NCBI GenBank assembly: GCA_963082875.1
Contig: OY720100.1
Coordinates: forward strand, 12,548,591-12,612,590
Source: Corella eumyota
Lineage: Eukaryota; Chordata; Ascidiacea; Phlebobranchia; Corellidae
Direction: 5' to 3'
Length of the DNA stretch: 64,000 bases
This document shows, piece by piece, positions 62,926 to 64,000 of this stretch (the first letter of the stretch is position 1; every line of letters begins with the position of its first letter). The translations under genes and the position numbers were made by a program. Under the pieces are notes generated by a model. It was not told the origin of the DNA. It saw only the letters and a list, made by a program, of their open reading frames with translations, and made no database searches.

Positions 62926-64000
62926 AAAAAAATATATATATATATATTTTAATAATTTTGAGGTTGGTGTATTGGCTATTTATTTTAAATTAATTTTTAG
63001 TCTCAAATCTATCAAGTACTATTGATTTGATTAGAAATATCTTTGAAAATGTTGTTTGCTTAAATAGAATATATATGTAAAAATAAATATTGGTTTAATA
63101 TTAATATATATACTGTTTTTCAGTATGATTTATGTTTTGGATAAAAGGGATTTATAGTTTTTGCAAAACAATAAAACTATGTCTTGACAAAAATTGTAAC
63201 ATATATACTGCTATTAAAATTAACCTATTTCTTTAATATTATTTTAAATTGTAGATGTACCAGAAAATGTAATAATTGGAGCAAAGTATTCAGATAACAA
63301 CTGGGTTTGGCCTGATCAAACTCCAGTTAACTTCTTTACATTACCACAAACTCCTTTTAATTTGTGCACAGCATTTCATTATCAAAATTGTTCTTGGGAT
63401 CTAATTCCAATTAACTGTACAGAAACTTACAACTTTGCCTGCCAATATCAATGTAAATAAACTTTATAAATTGATAATAAAATATAATTGAACTTCTAAT
63501 TAATACTGTTGGTAATTTAACTCAAACTTTTATTTTAGTGACCACACAAGCTTACCCTGTACAATGTGATGGTGACTCTATTAATGTAACCTGGAGTACA
63601 AATTTTTTATTACTTCAATCAACCTATTCTAACTTGACCTTAAATGTACAAGTAAGTTAATAAATAATTTCGTTGTTAAGAAGTCAATTTATTTTATTTG
63701 AAATTGAAAATACTGAATTATAGTTTTAACTTTTATAATACTTTAGGTGAATATTTTATTATCTGGCTCACAGAGTGTAATTTTATCAAATCACTACAGT
63801 TATAATTAATCTTATGCTGTTGTTAAAGGCTTAACACCAAGAACTACCTACATAGCAAAGGTAAACATTAAACATAAATTTAAGTAAAAAAATGTTTTTG
63901 TGAATATTATTTTTGCATGTATCGTTTTAAGTGAATTTTAATACAATTCTTGTATGTTGTTTAAAGGTAACAGTAATACTAGGTAATTGTAGTAGTCATT

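Larger units (their letters stand above)
57553..64000 (+). pseudogene. Gene J: array receptor, cut by the window edge, one stop in exon 8
   Basis: Exons: 57553-57640 (in-frame ATGs at 57553 and 57568; the second gives a more typical signal peptide), 58124-58300, 61874-62024, 62176-62282, 62465-62638, 63255-63452, 63539-63651, 63747-63860, and 63967 onward. Intron 2 is swollen to about 3.6 kb by the fold-back element. The CTLD halves, cassette and FN3-1 are all recognisable. Exon 8 has an in-frame TAA at 63807-63809 where paralogs have CAA (Gln), which would end the protein inside FN3-1. Exon 6 starts DVPENV, as in gene I. Whether the gene continues into a phosphatase or a short tail lies beyond the window. 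The single stop could be a recent loss, an allele or a sequence error. Confidence 0.7.

Overview
The window looks like genomic DNA from a tunicate, most likely a Ciona-like sea squirt. It is very AT-rich, its genes are many-exon with short GT-AG introns (about 70-500 bp), and tRNA-derived SINEs are scattered through it. This is inferred from composition, gene architecture and the SINE type; no database search was possible.

Almost everything is one tandem array on the + strand: the tail of one gene (1-249), nine further members labelled A-I, and a tenth, J, cut by the right edge. All are predicted type I membrane receptors with the same order: signal peptide (exon 1), first half of a C-type lectin-like domain (CTLD, exon 2), a roughly 145-residue cassette of unknown fold (exons 3-5), second half of the CTLD (exon 6), two fibronectin-III-like domains (exons 7-11), a transmembrane segment (exon 12) and a cytoplasmic part. 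In most members the cytoplasmic part is about 40 residues ending in tyrosine motifs (S-S/P-Y-A-N-V and N-S-V-Y-E-N). Gene I (46619-56528) instead runs on into two tandem protein tyrosine phosphatase (PTP) domains and is an apparently intact receptor PTP of about 1179 residues.

Two subtypes alternate. Type I (A, B, D, E, G) and type II (C, F, H and the phosphatase gene I) differ in exons 10-14. B, G and I read through without a break. E is open through exon 13 but lost its tail exons at a junction with F. D and J each carry a single visible stop. A, C, F and H are clear pseudogenes. Junctions show past recombination: G is I-like at the 5' side and B-like at the 3' side, I carries a relic of an older exon 6, and E and F are joined by a deletion.

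Mobile elements: a 2.97-kb hAT DNA transposon (36624-39588, 8-bp target duplication) lies just after the stop codon of G; a 3.2-kb fold-back element with about 1.03-kb terminal inverted repeats and a Ulp1-protease/PHD-finger gene remnant (58396-61629) lies in intron 2 of J; six tRNA-derived SINE copies lie in introns of F, I and J. Intergenic stretches are duplicated along with the genes and show no further genes.

Inference: a receptor phosphatase and a family of phosphatase-less sibling receptors, with the same divergent ectodomain but tyrosine-motif tails, evolve together by duplication, conversion and loss. This resembles paired immune or recognition receptors. The best candidate for something undescribed is the CTLD split by a phase-1 three-exon cassette carrying a hypervariable loop, together with conversion of a receptor phosphatase into short tyrosine-tailed receptors.
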